Shown one piece after another: positions 52,882 to 60,780 of a DNA stretch of 64,000 nucleotides. Under the pieces are notes generated by a model. The model was not told the DNA's origin. It saw only the letters and a program-made list of their open reading frames with translations, and did no database searches. Numbering within the stretch: the first letter of the stretch is position 1; the number at the start of each line of letters is the position of its first letter. The stretch is from NCBI RefSeq assembly GCF_030503735.1, contig NZ_CP073096.1, positions 1,612,001-1,676,000 on the forward strand, in the 5' to 3' direction. A program made the translations under genes and the position numbers. The DNA is from Corynebacterium tuberculostearicum. Lineage in GTDB: Bacteria; Actinomycetota; Actinomycetes; Mycobacteriales; Mycobacteriaceae.

Positions 52882-52936
52882 CAACAACCCCCGCTTCCTT
52901 GCATGGCGTGCATGCTGTGGGGAGCGGGGGTTGTTG
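52882..52936 (-). terminator. strong hairpin after the sdh operon
   Basis: Perfect 14-base arms, CAACAACCCCCGCT and AGCGGGGGTTGTTG, with inner pairing GCATG/CATGC. It lies directly downstream of the last sdh-linked gene on the minus strand. Confidence 0.8.
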
Positions 52937-52959
52937 GGTGCTTGGCCTAAGAGCGAATA

Positions 52960-53334
52960 CTAGTTAACGCGGCCGGTTTCCTTGCGGTACTTGCGGTAGT
53001 AGCGGCGGCCGTAGTGGACGGAGCCTACCGCAGCGATGGCCACAATGACTAGGGCGATGATGCCGATGATCATGGTCAGGGTGTAGTCACTCTCGCCTGC
53101 GGTGCCCAGCGGAGTATCCCACACGCCAAGGCCCCAAATGATGATGCCGGCAGCCGGGAGGCAAGACATCATCAGACCCATGCCCACCCAGGTGGAGGTG
53201 CGCAGGAGGGAAGAGTGAGGAGCACCGAAGGACACGGGATCGTAGCCCTCAATGTAGGTGTCCTGAATCTTGCCGGAGAACTCCGGGTAGGTCTCGCTGG
53301 TGTAGTCAGCGACTGCATGGGTGTTATCGCTCAT
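52960..53334 (-). CDS. small membrane protein downstream of sdhB
   Basis: 124 residues with a polar start (about 1-45), two hydrophobic segments (STWVGMGLMMSCLPAAGIII near 47-70 and LTMIIGIIALVIVAIAAVGS near 86-105) and a basic tail (HYGRRYYRKYRKETGRVN). It is the last gene of the sdhCAB operon and precedes a strong terminator. Corynebacterial succinate:menaquinone reductases have one cytochrome b subunit, so this is not an expected subunit. An accessory role is inference. Confidence 0.7.
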   Translation of the reverse strand: MSDNTHAVADYTSETYPEFSGKIQDTYIEGYDPVSFGAPHSSLLRTSTWVGMGLMMSCLPAAGIIIWGLGVWDTPLGTAGESDYTLTMIIGIIALVIVAIAAVGSVHYGRRYYRKYRKETGRVN

Positions 53335-53390
53335 GGCGGAGTCTTTCTGTCTTTCTCTCGTTCCTAGTATTCCTACGGAATAACCTTAGC

Positions 53391-54140
53391 TTAGTCGTCC
53401 TTGCCACGGAAAGCAGCACGTGCACGTTCGCGGGTAACCGCGGAAACCGCGGTCAGCGGAACGCCGGCCGGGCAAACGTCAGCACACTCACCGTAGAGGG
53501 AGCAGTGACCAAAGTTGGCTTCCAGATCATCGACCATGTTGCGGGCACGGCGGCCACGCTCTTCCTTGCCCAGCGGCATGAGGGAGAGGTGCACCAGCTT
53601 TGCGCCGGTAAACAGGTGAGCCGCACCGTTCGGGCAGGCAGCAACGCAGGCACCGCAGCCAATGCAGGCAGCGTGGTCCAGCGAGTATTCGGAGGTCTCA
53701 TGGTTGATGTGCATGGTATCCGCATCCGGAGCGGTACCAGCATCCATGGAGACGTAACCGCCCTGCTCCATCACGTGATCCAGGGCCGCGCGGTCCACGA
53801 TCATGTCCTTGATGACGGGGTAGGCAGCGGAGCGGAAAGGCTCCAGCTTGATGGTCTGGCCGTCCGTGAAGTTGAACAGGCGCTGCTGGCAGGCCGGGGT
53901 GTTCTGGCCAGGGCCGTGCGGGCGGCCATTGACGGTCAGGCCACAGGTGCCACAGATGCCCTCACGGCAGTCGGAAGCGAAGGCAAAGGGCTCTTCGCCA
54001 CGCTCAATGTAGCCCTCATTGACGTGGTCCAGCAGCTCCAGGATGGACATCTGCTCAGAGGCATCATCCACCTGGACGGTCTCGAAGTGGCCTTCTTGGG
54101 TCGGTCCGGCTTGACGCCAGATCTCAAGTGTCAGTTTCAT
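53391..54140 (-). CDS. sdhB: succinate dehydrogenase iron-sulfur subunit
   Basis: A 249-residue subunit that carries electrons from SdhA to the membrane cytochrome b. The [2Fe-2S] cluster motif is CREGICGTCGLTVNG, and the [4Fe-4S] and [3Fe-4S] ligands are in CIGCGACVAACPNG and CSLYGECADVCPAGVP. The ATG overlaps the sdhA stop by one base. It is the menaquinone-linked type found in Gram-positive bacteria. Confidence 0.95.
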   Translation of the reverse strand: MKLTLEIWRQAGPTQEGHFETVQVDDASEQMSILELLDHVNEGYIERGEEPFAFASDCREGICGTCGLTVNGRPHGPGQNTPACQQRLFNFTDGQTIKLEPFRSAAYPVIKDMIVDRAALDHVMEQGGYVSMDAGTAPDADTMHINHETSEYSLDHAACIGCGACVAACPNGAAHLFTGAKLVHLSLMPLGKEERGRRARNMVDDLEANFGHCSLYGECADVCPAGVPLTAVSAVTRERARAAFRGKDD

Positions 54141-56155
54141 TACTTGTAGTTCCTTGTCATCAGCGGGATCGAATCAAAGTACAGCGGCTCGGCGTGACGG
54201 ATGAACTCGTTCTTATTAGCACCTGGCTCCCAGGCGGAAACAAAGCACCAGTTCTCGTCGTCGCGTTCTGCCTCGCCGTCTTCGGTCAGGTGGTCCTCAC
54301 GGAAGTGGGCGCCACAGGACTCATCGCGGTCCAAAGCGTCGACACACATGAGCTCGCCCAGATCCAGGTAGTCAGCAACGCGCAGGCCGTATTCCAGCAC
54401 CTGGTTCATGTCGTTGGCCTCGCCCGGAATGCGGACATTAGCCCAGAAGTCCTCGCGCAATGCGCGAACCTTGTCGATGGCGACCTTGAGATCCTCGACG
54501 TTACGGGACACACCGCAACCCCAGTAGAGGATATCGCCCAGCTGGCGGTGGTAGTAGGCCGGACCGTGCGGGTCCTCGCCACGCACGCCCATCAGGCGGT
54601 CAATACGCTCCTGTGCCTGTGCCACTGCAGCCTGTGCTTCCTGGGAGTCCTCAGCAAGCTTCTCCTCACCAAGGTGATCGGCCAAGTAGTTCGGGATGGT
54701 AAACGGCAGGGTGAACCAGCCATCCACAGAAGCCGACAGCAGGGAGTTAGCACCCAGACGGTTTGCACCGTGGTAGGTCCAGGAGCACTCACCGGCGGCA
54801 AATAGGCCGTCGATAGCGGTCATCTCGTTGAAGTCGGTCCACAGACCACCCATGGTGAAGTGACAAGTCGGAGCGATGCGCATCGGAGTCTCGTAGGCGG
54901 ACTCGCCAATGGCCTCTTCGTACATCTCGATGAGGTTGGAGTAGCGCTCACGGATCTTATCCTTGCCCAGACGCTCGATGGCGTCACGGAAGTCCAGGTA
55001 CACCGAGTTGTGCAGCGGGCCCACGCCCAAGCCCTTGTTGATCTGCTGGGAGATGGCGCGGGAAGCAACGTCACGCGGGACCAGGTTGCCGAATGCCGGG
55101 TAGCGGCGCTCCAAGAAGTAGTCGCGCTCCTCTTCCGGAATCTCATTAGCCGGGCGGTCATCTTCCGGCTTAATCGGAGACCAGATACGGCCATCGTTAC
55201 GCAGGGACTCCGACATAAGGATGGTCTTGGACTGCCAATCGGAGTTGACCGGAAGACCCGTTGGGTGGAACTGGATGAATGCCGGGGAAGCCAGGTACGC
55301 GCCGTTTTCATACGCACGCATCATGCCGCCAGCATTGGAGTTTTTAGCCAACGTGGACATGTGGAACACGTTGCCGTAGCCGCCAGTACCCAGGATGACG
55401 GCGTGCCCGGTGAAGGCGGTGAGCTCACCGTTAATCAGGTTGCGGGTGACGATGCCGCCCGCACGCTTCTTACCGCCATCGTTATAGGTGATGATTTCCT
55501 GCAGGTCGTGGTGAGCGAAAAGCTCCACATTGCCCAAGCCGATCTGGCGGTAGAGCGCAGAAGTGGTGGACAGCTGCAGCTGCTGGCCTGTTTGGCCACG
55601 CGTGTAATAGGTACGGGAGACCTGCACACCGCCGAAGGAACGGGTAGCCAGGGTGCCGCCGTACTCGCGGGCGAATGGGGCGCCGATGGCGTTCATGTGG
55701 TCAATCACGCGCACGGACTCGTTGGCCAAGCGCCAGCAATCGGACTCGCGGCAGCGGTAGTCGCCGCCCTTCACGGTGTCCTTGGTGTGGCGGTAGGCGG
55801 AGTCATTGTCCACCTTCTTGGCACGGGAGGAGTTAACACCACCCTGTGCGGCGACAGAGTGCGCACGACGCGGGGAGTCATGGAAGGTGAAGACCTTCAC
55901 CTTGTAGCCCAGCTCGCCCAGCGCGGCCGCAGCGGAGCCGGCGGATAGGCCGGTACCAACCACGAGGACTTCAAACTTGCGGCGGTTCAGCGGGGAAACC
56001 AGCTGCATGTGGTCCTTCTGGTGGGACCACATATCCTTCATCGGCACGCCGTGCGGCTCTTTAGATTCGAGGATCTTGCCGGCGGTGACGCCCGGAACAA
56101 CGGACTGTGGGTGCGAGAAATTTGGGTGCTCGCGCTTGAGTTCAGTATTAGTCAT
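54140..56155 (-). CDS. sdhA: succinate dehydrogenase flavoprotein subunit
   Basis: The 671-residue catalytic subunit oxidises succinate to fumarate. The FAD fold has VVGTGLSAGSAAAALGELG, the covalent-FAD histidine is in RRAHSVAAQGGVNSSRA, and active-site residues are in FIQFHPTGLPVNSD and CHFTMGGLW. It is longer than the 590-residue enterobacterial form, as expected for this genus. A tight sdhC-sdhA-sdhB order supports one complex. Confidence 0.96.
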   Translation of the reverse strand: MTNTELKREHPNFSHPQSVVPGVTAGKILESKEPHGVPMKDMWSHQKDHMQLVSPLNRRKFEVLVVGTGLSAGSAAAALGELGYKVKVFTFHDSPRRAHSVAAQGGVNSSRAKKVDNDSAYRHTKDTVKGGDYRCRESDCWRLANESVRVIDHMNAIGAPFAREYGGTLATRSFGGVQVSRTYYTRGQTGQQLQLSTTSALYRQIGLGNVELFAHHDLQEIITYNDGGKKRAGGIVTRNLINGELTAFTGHAVILGTGGYGNVFHMSTLAKNSNAGGMMRAYENGAYLASPAFIQFHPTGLPVNSDWQSKTILMSESLRNDGRIWSPIKPEDDRPANEIPEEERDYFLERRYPAFGNLVPRDVASRAISQQINKGLGVGPLHNSVYLDFRDAIERLGKDKIRERYSNLIEMYEEAIGESAYETPMRIAPTCHFTMGGLWTDFNEMTAIDGLFAAGECSWTYHGANRLGANSLLSASVDGWFTLPFTIPNYLADHLGEEKLAEDSQEAQAAVAQAQERIDRLMGVRGEDPHGPAYYHRQLGDILYWGCGVSRNVEDLKVAIDKVRALREDFWANVRIPGEANDMNQVLEYGLRVADYLDLGELMCVDALDRDESCGAHFREDHLTEDGEAERDDENWCFVSAWEPGANKNEFIRHAEPLYFDSIPLMTRNYK

Positions 56156-56170
56156 TGGTCTCTAACTCCT

Positions 56171-56926
56171 TTAGCTGACCAAGCCCAGGGCAACGGATAA
56201 AGGCATAACGATGTTGCCGATGCAGACAACGGCCGGGATGACGTACGCCAGGATTAGGAAGGTCTGACGCCACTTCGCACCGGTGATACCCAGGTCAGAG
56301 GCGGCAAGGCGAATGCCGTGGGTGAGGTGCAGGAACAGGAAGCACATAGCGATCACGTACACGATGGTGACCGGCCAGCGGCTGAAGGTGGCGATCATAT
56401 TGGCCTTCACCGCGCCCTCTGCAAAGTCGCCGGGGGCGAAAGGCTGCACGCCCATAGTCAGGTCCAGCAGGTGGAAGATGATGAACAGCAGCAAGACGAT
56501 GCCGGAGACCAGCATGGTCTTGGTGGCGAAGGAATCTAGGCCACCCATGAGGTTGCTGCGGCGGAACTTGCCGCGGGACGCCTTGGAGCGGGCAGTCAAA
56601 GCGATCGCGCCGTAGATATGGGCGATGATGGCAACCAGCAGGACGGCGCGAATGATCCACAATGCGCCCTCATGCGGGAACAACGGCTCGCCCATGGAGC
56701 GCAGGAATGCACCGTATTCATCCAGCGCCTCTTCGCCGCCGTGCGCCGGCAAGTACAACTTCAGGTTGCCGGCCATGTGGCCAACAACGAAGAGGGCGAA
56801 AAGCAGGCCAGTGACGGCCATGATGAGCTTCAGAACCCAGGAGGGCACTCCCGGCTTCTGACGGATTGGTTCGTTAGTAATGTGGCCGTGAGCTACTGCC
56901 TCACGGTCGGGATTTCTTAAAGTCAT
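56171..56926 (-). CDS. sdhC: succinate dehydrogenase cytochrome b subunit
   Basis: A 251-residue membrane anchor with five hydrophobic helices and candidate haem-ligand histidines in VGHMAGNLKLY, IIAHIYGAIAL, IIFHLLDLTMG and FLFLHLTHGIRLA. It belongs to the single-polypeptide di-haem type that reduces menaquinone. GGAGGT lies 6 nt upstream of the ATG. The long upstream region shared with ramB contains several regulatory repeats. Confidence 0.94.
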   Translation of the reverse strand: MTLRNPDREAVAHGHITNEPIRQKPGVPSWVLKLIMAVTGLLFALFVVGHMAGNLKLYLPAHGGEEALDEYGAFLRSMGEPLFPHEGALWIIRAVLLVAIIAHIYGAIALTARSKASRGKFRRSNLMGGLDSFATKTMLVSGIVLLLFIIFHLLDLTMGVQPFAPGDFAEGAVKANMIATFSRWPVTIVYVIAMCFLFLHLTHGIRLAASDLGITGAKWRQTFLILAYVIPAVVCIGNIVMPLSVALGLVS

Positions 56927-57034
56927 GACACCTCCATTGTCGTCCTCACCTTAACCGGGCTTAACCGCTGGTTACCAGTCAATTCCGGCGGTGTTTCACC
57001 TAACGGTACGGCGGTACGGTTAAAGTCAGAGTTC

Positions 57035-57058
57035 TTTTAGGCAAGGGTTGCCTTAAAA
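57035..57058. promoter_or_regulatory. inverted repeat resembling a DtxR box upstream of sdhC
   Basis: TTTTAGGCAA-GGG-TTGCCTTAAAA, arms matching except for one extra base. The inner 19 bases agree with the DtxR consensus at about 13 positions by hand count. Iron-responsive control of sdh is known in C. glutamicum through RipA. Confidence 0.4.
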
Positions 57059-57235
57059 GCCTCGGGGCAAAACGTCACTACCTTGGCTGCTCGGAATTCC
57101 GCAATATTGACGTTGCGTAATTTCCTCCGCAATTGTGAACTTGGCCACCCGGTGTTACTGGAGTGACCGCCTTACCCCTTTATGCGTCAAACTTTCGCAT
57201 GAAACCCACATGCAGCACACAAGGAGGTGAACATT

Positions 57236-57254
57236 CTTTGCAAGATCTTTGCGA
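57236..57254. promoter_or_regulatory. candidate RamB autoregulatory site
   Basis: CTTTGCAAG and CTTTGCGA lie two bases apart, about 40 bases upstream of the ramB start. RamB sites contain TTTGCAAA-like cores, and RamB is known to repress its own gene in C. glutamicum. Confidence 0.4.
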
Positions 57255-57282
57255 TTAGGGTGCACACCCGCAGGCCAGCCAG

Positions 57283-57288
57283 TAACCT
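57283..57288 (+). promoter_or_regulatory. predicted -10 box of ramB (leaderless type)
   Basis: TAACCT ends 7 nt before the ATG at 57296. Confidence 0.4.
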
Positions 57289-57295
57289 TGCCGGC

Positions 57296-58705
57296 ATGAG
57301 TAAGACGTATGTGGGATCCCGCCTTCGCCAGCTTCGCCGTGAGCGCGATCTCAGTCAGGCTTCCCTTGCTGCGACGCTGGGGCTCTCTGCCAGCTACGTC
57401 AATCAGATCGAGCACGACGTCCGCCCGCTCACTGTCCCGGTGCTCCTGCGCATCACGGAAGTCTTCGGCGTCGATGCCACCTTCTTCTCCCGTGACGATG
57501 ACTCCCGCCTTCTTGCCGAGATCCAGGACGTCATCCAGGACAAGGAGCTCTGCCCCTCCCCTGTCGAGCTGCAGGAGCTCTCCGAGCTGGTCTATAACCA
57601 CCCCACCGTGGCCCGCACGCTGGTAGACGTCCACCGCCGCTACCGCAATGTGCGCGATAAGCTCTCGCTGGCCACCGATGCCCGCCGCACCACCGAGGCC
57701 ACCCAGGCCCTATCCATGCCGCACGACGAGGTGCGCGACTTCTTCTACGCTCGCCAAAACTACTTGGACGATTTGGACCACCATGCAGAGCAGCTTGCCG
57801 ACGCCCTCTCGGTCACCCAATTCGGCATCCGCGACACCGAACACGCCCTGGCCCAGCGCCTGCGCGATCGCCACAATGTTGATATCCACATCACTTCACA
57901 AATGGATGGCACGTTGCACAGCTTTGACCGCGAGACCCGCGAGTTCCGGCTCGCCTCGCGCTTGAGCGAAGGCCAGCGCGCCTTCCGCATGGCCGCGGAG
58001 CTGAGCTTCCTTGAGGCCGGGGAGGACATCGCCGCCCTAGTGGAGGAGGAGCCGTTTACCTCGGACGCCTCGCGTAACCTGGCCCGACGCGGATTGGCCA
58101 GCTACTTCGCCGCCGCCACCGTAATGCCCTATGCACTGATGCATTCCGAAGCCGAGCGCTCGGGCTACGACGTAGAATACCTCTGCCAGGTCTTCGGCGT
58201 GGGCTATGAATCCGTCGCCTCCCGCCTGTCCACCCTGCAGCGCGATAACCTGCGCGGCATTCCTTTTACCTTTGTCCGCGTCGACCGCGCCGGAAACATG
58301 TCCAAGCGCCAATCCGCCACCGGCGTGCACTTTTCCAATAATGGCGGCACCTGCCCGCTGTGGAATGTCTACGAGACCTTCACCCAGCCCGGCATTATCT
58401 CCCGCCAGCTGGCCCAAATGCCCGATGGCCGCAACTACCTGTGGATTTCACGTGCCGTCCAGCACCACCAGGGGCGTTTTGGCGATACCGATAAGCTCTT
58501 CGCCATTGGCCTAGGCTGCGAAGCCCGCCACGCCGACCGCACCGTCTACGCCGAGGGGCTCGATCTCAGCGATCTCTCCTCGGCCACCCCCATCGGCTCC
58601 GGCTGCCGCACGTGCCCGCGCGAGAACTGCGCGCAACGCGCCTTCCCACCCATCAACGAGGTCATCAACGTCGATGCCCACCGCTCCGCCGTGGCACCGT
58701 ACTAA
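57296..58705 (+). CDS. ramB: acetate-metabolism regulator RamB
   Basis: A 469-residue regulator of the ScfR type: helix-turn-helix at about 8-62 ([21 protein letters not shown]), an IrrE/ImmA-like middle (about 160-290) and a C-terminal DUF2083 domain with [15 protein letters not shown]. In C. glutamicum RamB represses acetate and glyoxylate genes and lies next to sdhCAB and lpd exactly as here. I chose ATG 57296, 7 nt after TAACCT (leaderless type). In-frame GTG at 57227 would give a longer form. It contains an exact 12-mer copy at 57794-57805. Confidence 0.93.
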   Translation: MSKTYVGSRLRQLRRERDLSQASLAATLGLSASYVNQIEHDVRPLTVPVLLRITEVFGVDATFFSRDDDSRLLAEIQDVIQDKELCPSPVELQELSELVYNHPTVARTLVDVHRRYRNVRDKLSLATDARRTTEATQALSMPHDEVRDFFYARQNYLDDLDHHAEQLADALSVTQFGIRDTEHALAQRLRDRHNVDIHITSQMDGTLHSFDRETREFRLASRLSEGQRAFRMAAELSFLEAGEDIAALVEEEPFTSDASRNLARRGLASYFAAATVMPYALMHSEAERSGYDVEYLCQVFGVGYESVASRLSTLQRDNLRGIPFTFVRVDRAGNMSKRQSATGVHFSNNGGTCPLWNVYETFTQPGIISRQLAQMPDGRNYLWISRAVQHHQGRFGDTDKLFAIGLGCEARHADRTVYAEGLDLSDLSSATPIGSGCRTCPRENCAQRAFPPINEVINVDAHRSAVAPY

Positions 58706-58736
58706 CGCTGCCACCCCGGTGGAATGCACATAAAAA

Positions 58737-58790
58737 AGCGGCACCGCGGCCCGCCTCCCTCCAACGAGGGGCGAACGGTGCGGTGCCGCT
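58737..58790 (-). terminator. terminator of lpd (also follows ramB)
   Basis: AGCGGCACCGC and GCGGTGCCGCT form a perfect 11-bp stem with GC-rich inner pairing. On the minus strand it is followed by TTTTT, so it mainly ends lpd. Confidence 0.85.
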
Positions 58791-58808
58791 GGCGTCGCAC
58801 TCAAAGGC

Positions 58809-58820
58809 GACGTCGGCAAG
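58809..58820 (+). repeat. near copy of the repeated 12-mer (GACGTCGGCAAG)
   Basis: One mismatch to the main form. It lies between ramB and lpd, with its first bases inside a second small hairpin (GCGTCGC at 58792 pairing with GCGACGT). Confidence 0.6.
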
Positions 58821-58829
58821 CAGCCCTGC

Positions 58830-60242
58830 TTAGAGGTTAATCATGTGGCCGCCAATACCCTCGGCAGCTTCCTTCATGGCCTCAGAGAGGGTCGGGTGGG
58901 TGTGAACGTTGCGGCCGATTTCCTCAGCGGTGAGGTCGAAGCGCTGCGCCAGGGTCAGCTCTGGCAGCAGCTCGGAAACGTTGGAGCCCACCATGTGGCC
59001 GCCGATGAGCTCGCCGTATTCGCCGTCCGCGATGAGCTTGACAAAGCCCGCGGTCTCGTTCAGGCCGGCAGCCTTGCCATTAGCGGAGAACGGGAAGGTA
59101 GCGACCTTAATGTCGCGGTCCGCGAACTTCTCCTTGGCAGCCTCTTCGGTGTAGCCGAAGGAAGCGACCTGCGGGTTGCAGAAGGTAGCGCGCGGCATAT
59201 TCATGTAGTCGCCCAAAAGCTGGGTCTCCACGCCGGCGATGGTCTCTGCAGCCACAACGCCCTGGGCCTCAGCAACGTGGGCGAGCTGCAGCTTCGCGGT
59301 GACGTCACCGATGGCGTAGATGTGGTCGACGTTGGTGCGCATGGTGTCATCGATGGCGATGGCGCCGCGCTCGGTGAGCTCAACGCCGGTGTTCTCTAGG
59401 CCAAAGCCCTCGGTGCGCGGGGCGAAGCCGATGGAAATCATGGCACGGTCCACGGTAAGGGTATCCTGCTTGGAGCCGTCCTTGGACTCGACCTCAACGG
59501 TGACGTCACCGCCATTGTCCTTCACGGAGGTGGTCTTGTAGCCGGTCAGCAGCTTGACCCCCAGCTTCTTGTATTCCTTGGCAATGGCCTTGGAAACATC
59601 CTTGTCCTCATTCGGCAGGACGCGGTCCATGAACTCCACGATGGTGACGTCCACGCCGTAGTTTGCCAGCACGTAGGCAAACTCCATGCCGATGGCGCCG
59701 GCACCGACGATAACCATGGACTTTGGGGCCTCATCGTTGAGGATCTGCTCCTCGTAGGAGACGATGTTGCCGCCCAGCTCCACGCCCGGCAAGGACTTGA
59801 CCACGGAACCGGTAGCGATGATGCAGTCATCGAAAGTGACGGTCTTGCCCTTGTCATCGCCCTCGGTGATTTCGATGGTTTTATCGTCCTTGAAGGAGCC
59901 CAGACCGTTGATCTCGGTGATCTTATTCTTCTTCATCAGGTAATGAACGCCCTTGACGATGCCCGCGGAAACCTTGCGGGAACGCTTGTGGGCAGCACCG
60001 AAGTCGAAGGAGACATCGCCGGAGATGCCAAAGTCCTTGGCCTCATGGTTAAAGGTGTGGGCAACCTCAGCGTTCTTCAGCAGCGACTTGGAAGGGATGC
60101 AACCTACGTTGAGGCAGACACCGCCCCAGTACTGCTTCTCGATTACGGCAACTTTCTTACCAAGCTGAGCTGCACGGATGGCGGCCACGTAGCCGCCAGG
60201 GCCCGCGCCGAGTACTACTACGTCATAATGTTCATTAGTCAC
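58830..60242 (-). CDS. lpd: dihydrolipoamide dehydrogenase
   Basis: The 470-residue E3 flavoenzyme reoxidises lipoamide in the pyruvate and 2-oxoglutarate dehydrogenase complexes. The FAD motif [17 protein letters not shown] is at about 9-25, the redox pair is in [14 protein letters not shown], the NAD motif in [13 protein letters not shown], and the catalytic His-Glu in [14 protein letters not shown]. The GTG at 60242 is 7 nt after TATCCT, a leaderless arrangement; the frame is open upstream to 60335 but that leader is not E3-like. Confidence 0.96.
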   Translation of the reverse strand: MTNEHYDVVVLGAGPGGYVAAIRAAQLGKKVAVIEKQYWGGVCLNVGCIPSKSLLKNAEVAHTFNHEAKDFGISGDVSFDFGAAHKRSRKVSAGIVKGVHYLMKKNKITEINGLGSFKDDKTIEITEGDDKGKTVTFDDCIIATGSVVKSLPGVELGGNIVSYEEQILNDEAPKSMVIVGAGAIGMEFAYVLANYGVDVTIVEFMDRVLPNEDKDVSKAIAKEYKKLGVKLLTGYKTTSVKDNGGDVTVEVESKDGSKQDTLTVDRAMISIGFAPRTEGFGLENTGVELTERGAIAIDDTMRTNVDHIYAIGDVTAKLQLAHVAEAQGVVAAETIAGVETQLLGDYMNMPRATFCNPQVASFGYTEEAAKEKFADRDIKVATFPFSANGKAAGLNETAGFVKLIADGEYGELIGGHMVGSNVSELLPELTLAQRFDLTAEEIGRNVHTHPTLSEAMKEAAEGIGGHMINL

Positions 60243-60249
60243 GCCCTTT

Positions 60250-60255
60250 AGGATA
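60250..60255 (-). promoter_or_regulatory. predicted -10 box of lpd (leaderless type)
   Basis: The minus strand reads TATCCT, 7 nt before the GTG start of lpd. Confidence 0.5.
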
Positions 60256-60337
60256 CGTAACTTTCCCCTCCATGTCGCGCATTGGGCCACACTCCCTTGC
60301 CCGAGTACCCCACGCTTCGGGGGTAAAACGCACAAAG

Positions 60338-60385
60338 GCCCTGCACGGTGGCGTCGGCAAGCGCGCGACGCCCCCCACGCAGGGC
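60338..60385 (-). terminator. hairpin after the 36-residue gene, containing the repeated 12-mer
   Basis: Outer arms GCCCTGC and GCAGGGC, inner arms GGCGTC and GACGCC. On the minus strand CTTTGTGCGTTTT follows. The inner left arm is the start of the 12-mer copy at 60350-60361. Confidence 0.75.
60350..60361 (+). repeat. intergenic exact copy of the repeated 12-mer GGCGTCGGCAAG
   Basis: Its first six bases pair with GACGCC at 60367-60372, so this copy forms part of the terminator stem and the rest lies in the loop. Confidence 0.7.
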
Positions 60386-60400
60386 TATGGGCTCGGTGTT

Positions 60401-60511
60401 TTAGAACAGGCCGAGAGCCAGTGCGGCGGTGGAGGACATGGAGGAACCGGTGTGCAGGAACTGGCCCAGAACTTCGTTGATGGATACGAGGATGGAATCG
60501 AAAACGTTCAT
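60401..60511 (-). CDS. 36-residue peptide, possible small mycomembrane protein
   Basis: The frame begins [20 protein letters not shown] and ends [11 protein letters not shown]. It has no signal peptide, an amphipathic first half and a hydrophobic end. AAAGAAG lies 5 nt upstream of the ATG and a clear terminator follows. The size, lack of a signal and neighbouring mycolyltransferases recall corynebacterial PorA/PorH/ProtX-type outer-membrane peptides, which are O-mycoloylated. No sequence identity to these is evident, so that is inference. The gene is too short for ordinary gene finders. Confidence 0.6.
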   Translation of the reverse strand: MNVFDSILVSINEVLGQFLHTGSSMSSTAALALGLF

Positions 60512-60780
60512 TATGCTTCTTTCTGTGTTTTTACTTACCTAGAGCGAGGGATGGGCCCGCGGTTGGGGACCGCATTATTCACACGTTTAGTACTAGCGGA
60601 GATTGTAGCGCCACCGTTACATACTTACGCGCTGCGTTCAGAATTATGACACACAAACCACATGCGTCACAGGTTTTGCTACATTAAAAGGGCTATTAAG
60701 ACATAGGATCTTGCTAACACTCCCGCTTTGCGGAACGATACCTATTGAGAAGATTCTCTTAACTCGAGGAAGCTAAAAAT
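60512..60780. other. promoter region between the 36-residue gene and the mycolyltransferases
   Basis: 269 bases, AT-richer than the surroundings, with no gene. It should hold two divergent promoters. TGACACACAAACCACATGCGTCA near 60645 has short inverted ends (TGAC/GTCA). AGGAAG precedes the ATG at 60781. Confidence 0.5.

Larger units (their letters stand above)
56927..57295. promoter_or_regulatory. divergent control region of sdhCAB and ramB
   Basis: 369 bases between the two divergent genes. It holds the direct repeats CTTAACCG (two copies near 56952 and 56962) and GGTACGG (two), the inverted repeat at 57035-57058, RamB-like CTTTGCAAG sites at 57236-57254, and an unpaired perfect ribosome-binding sequence at 57221-57230. 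TGTGAACTTGGCCACC near 57134 is a weak GlxR-like match. Confidence 0.6.

Noticed and set aside
52347..52913. 188-codon minus-strand frame
   Set aside because: It overlaps the RM N-terminus in another frame and the gene-free stretch; no domain or ribosome site supports it.
54860..55948. 362-codon plus-strand frame
   Set aside because: Fully inside sdhA on the other strand, with no motif; shadow.
561..60361. The repeated 12-mer as a Chi-like or FtsK-orienting (KOPS) sequence
   Set aside because: Copies are almost evenly split between strands in one 64-kb stretch, whereas such signals are strongly strand-biased within a replichore.
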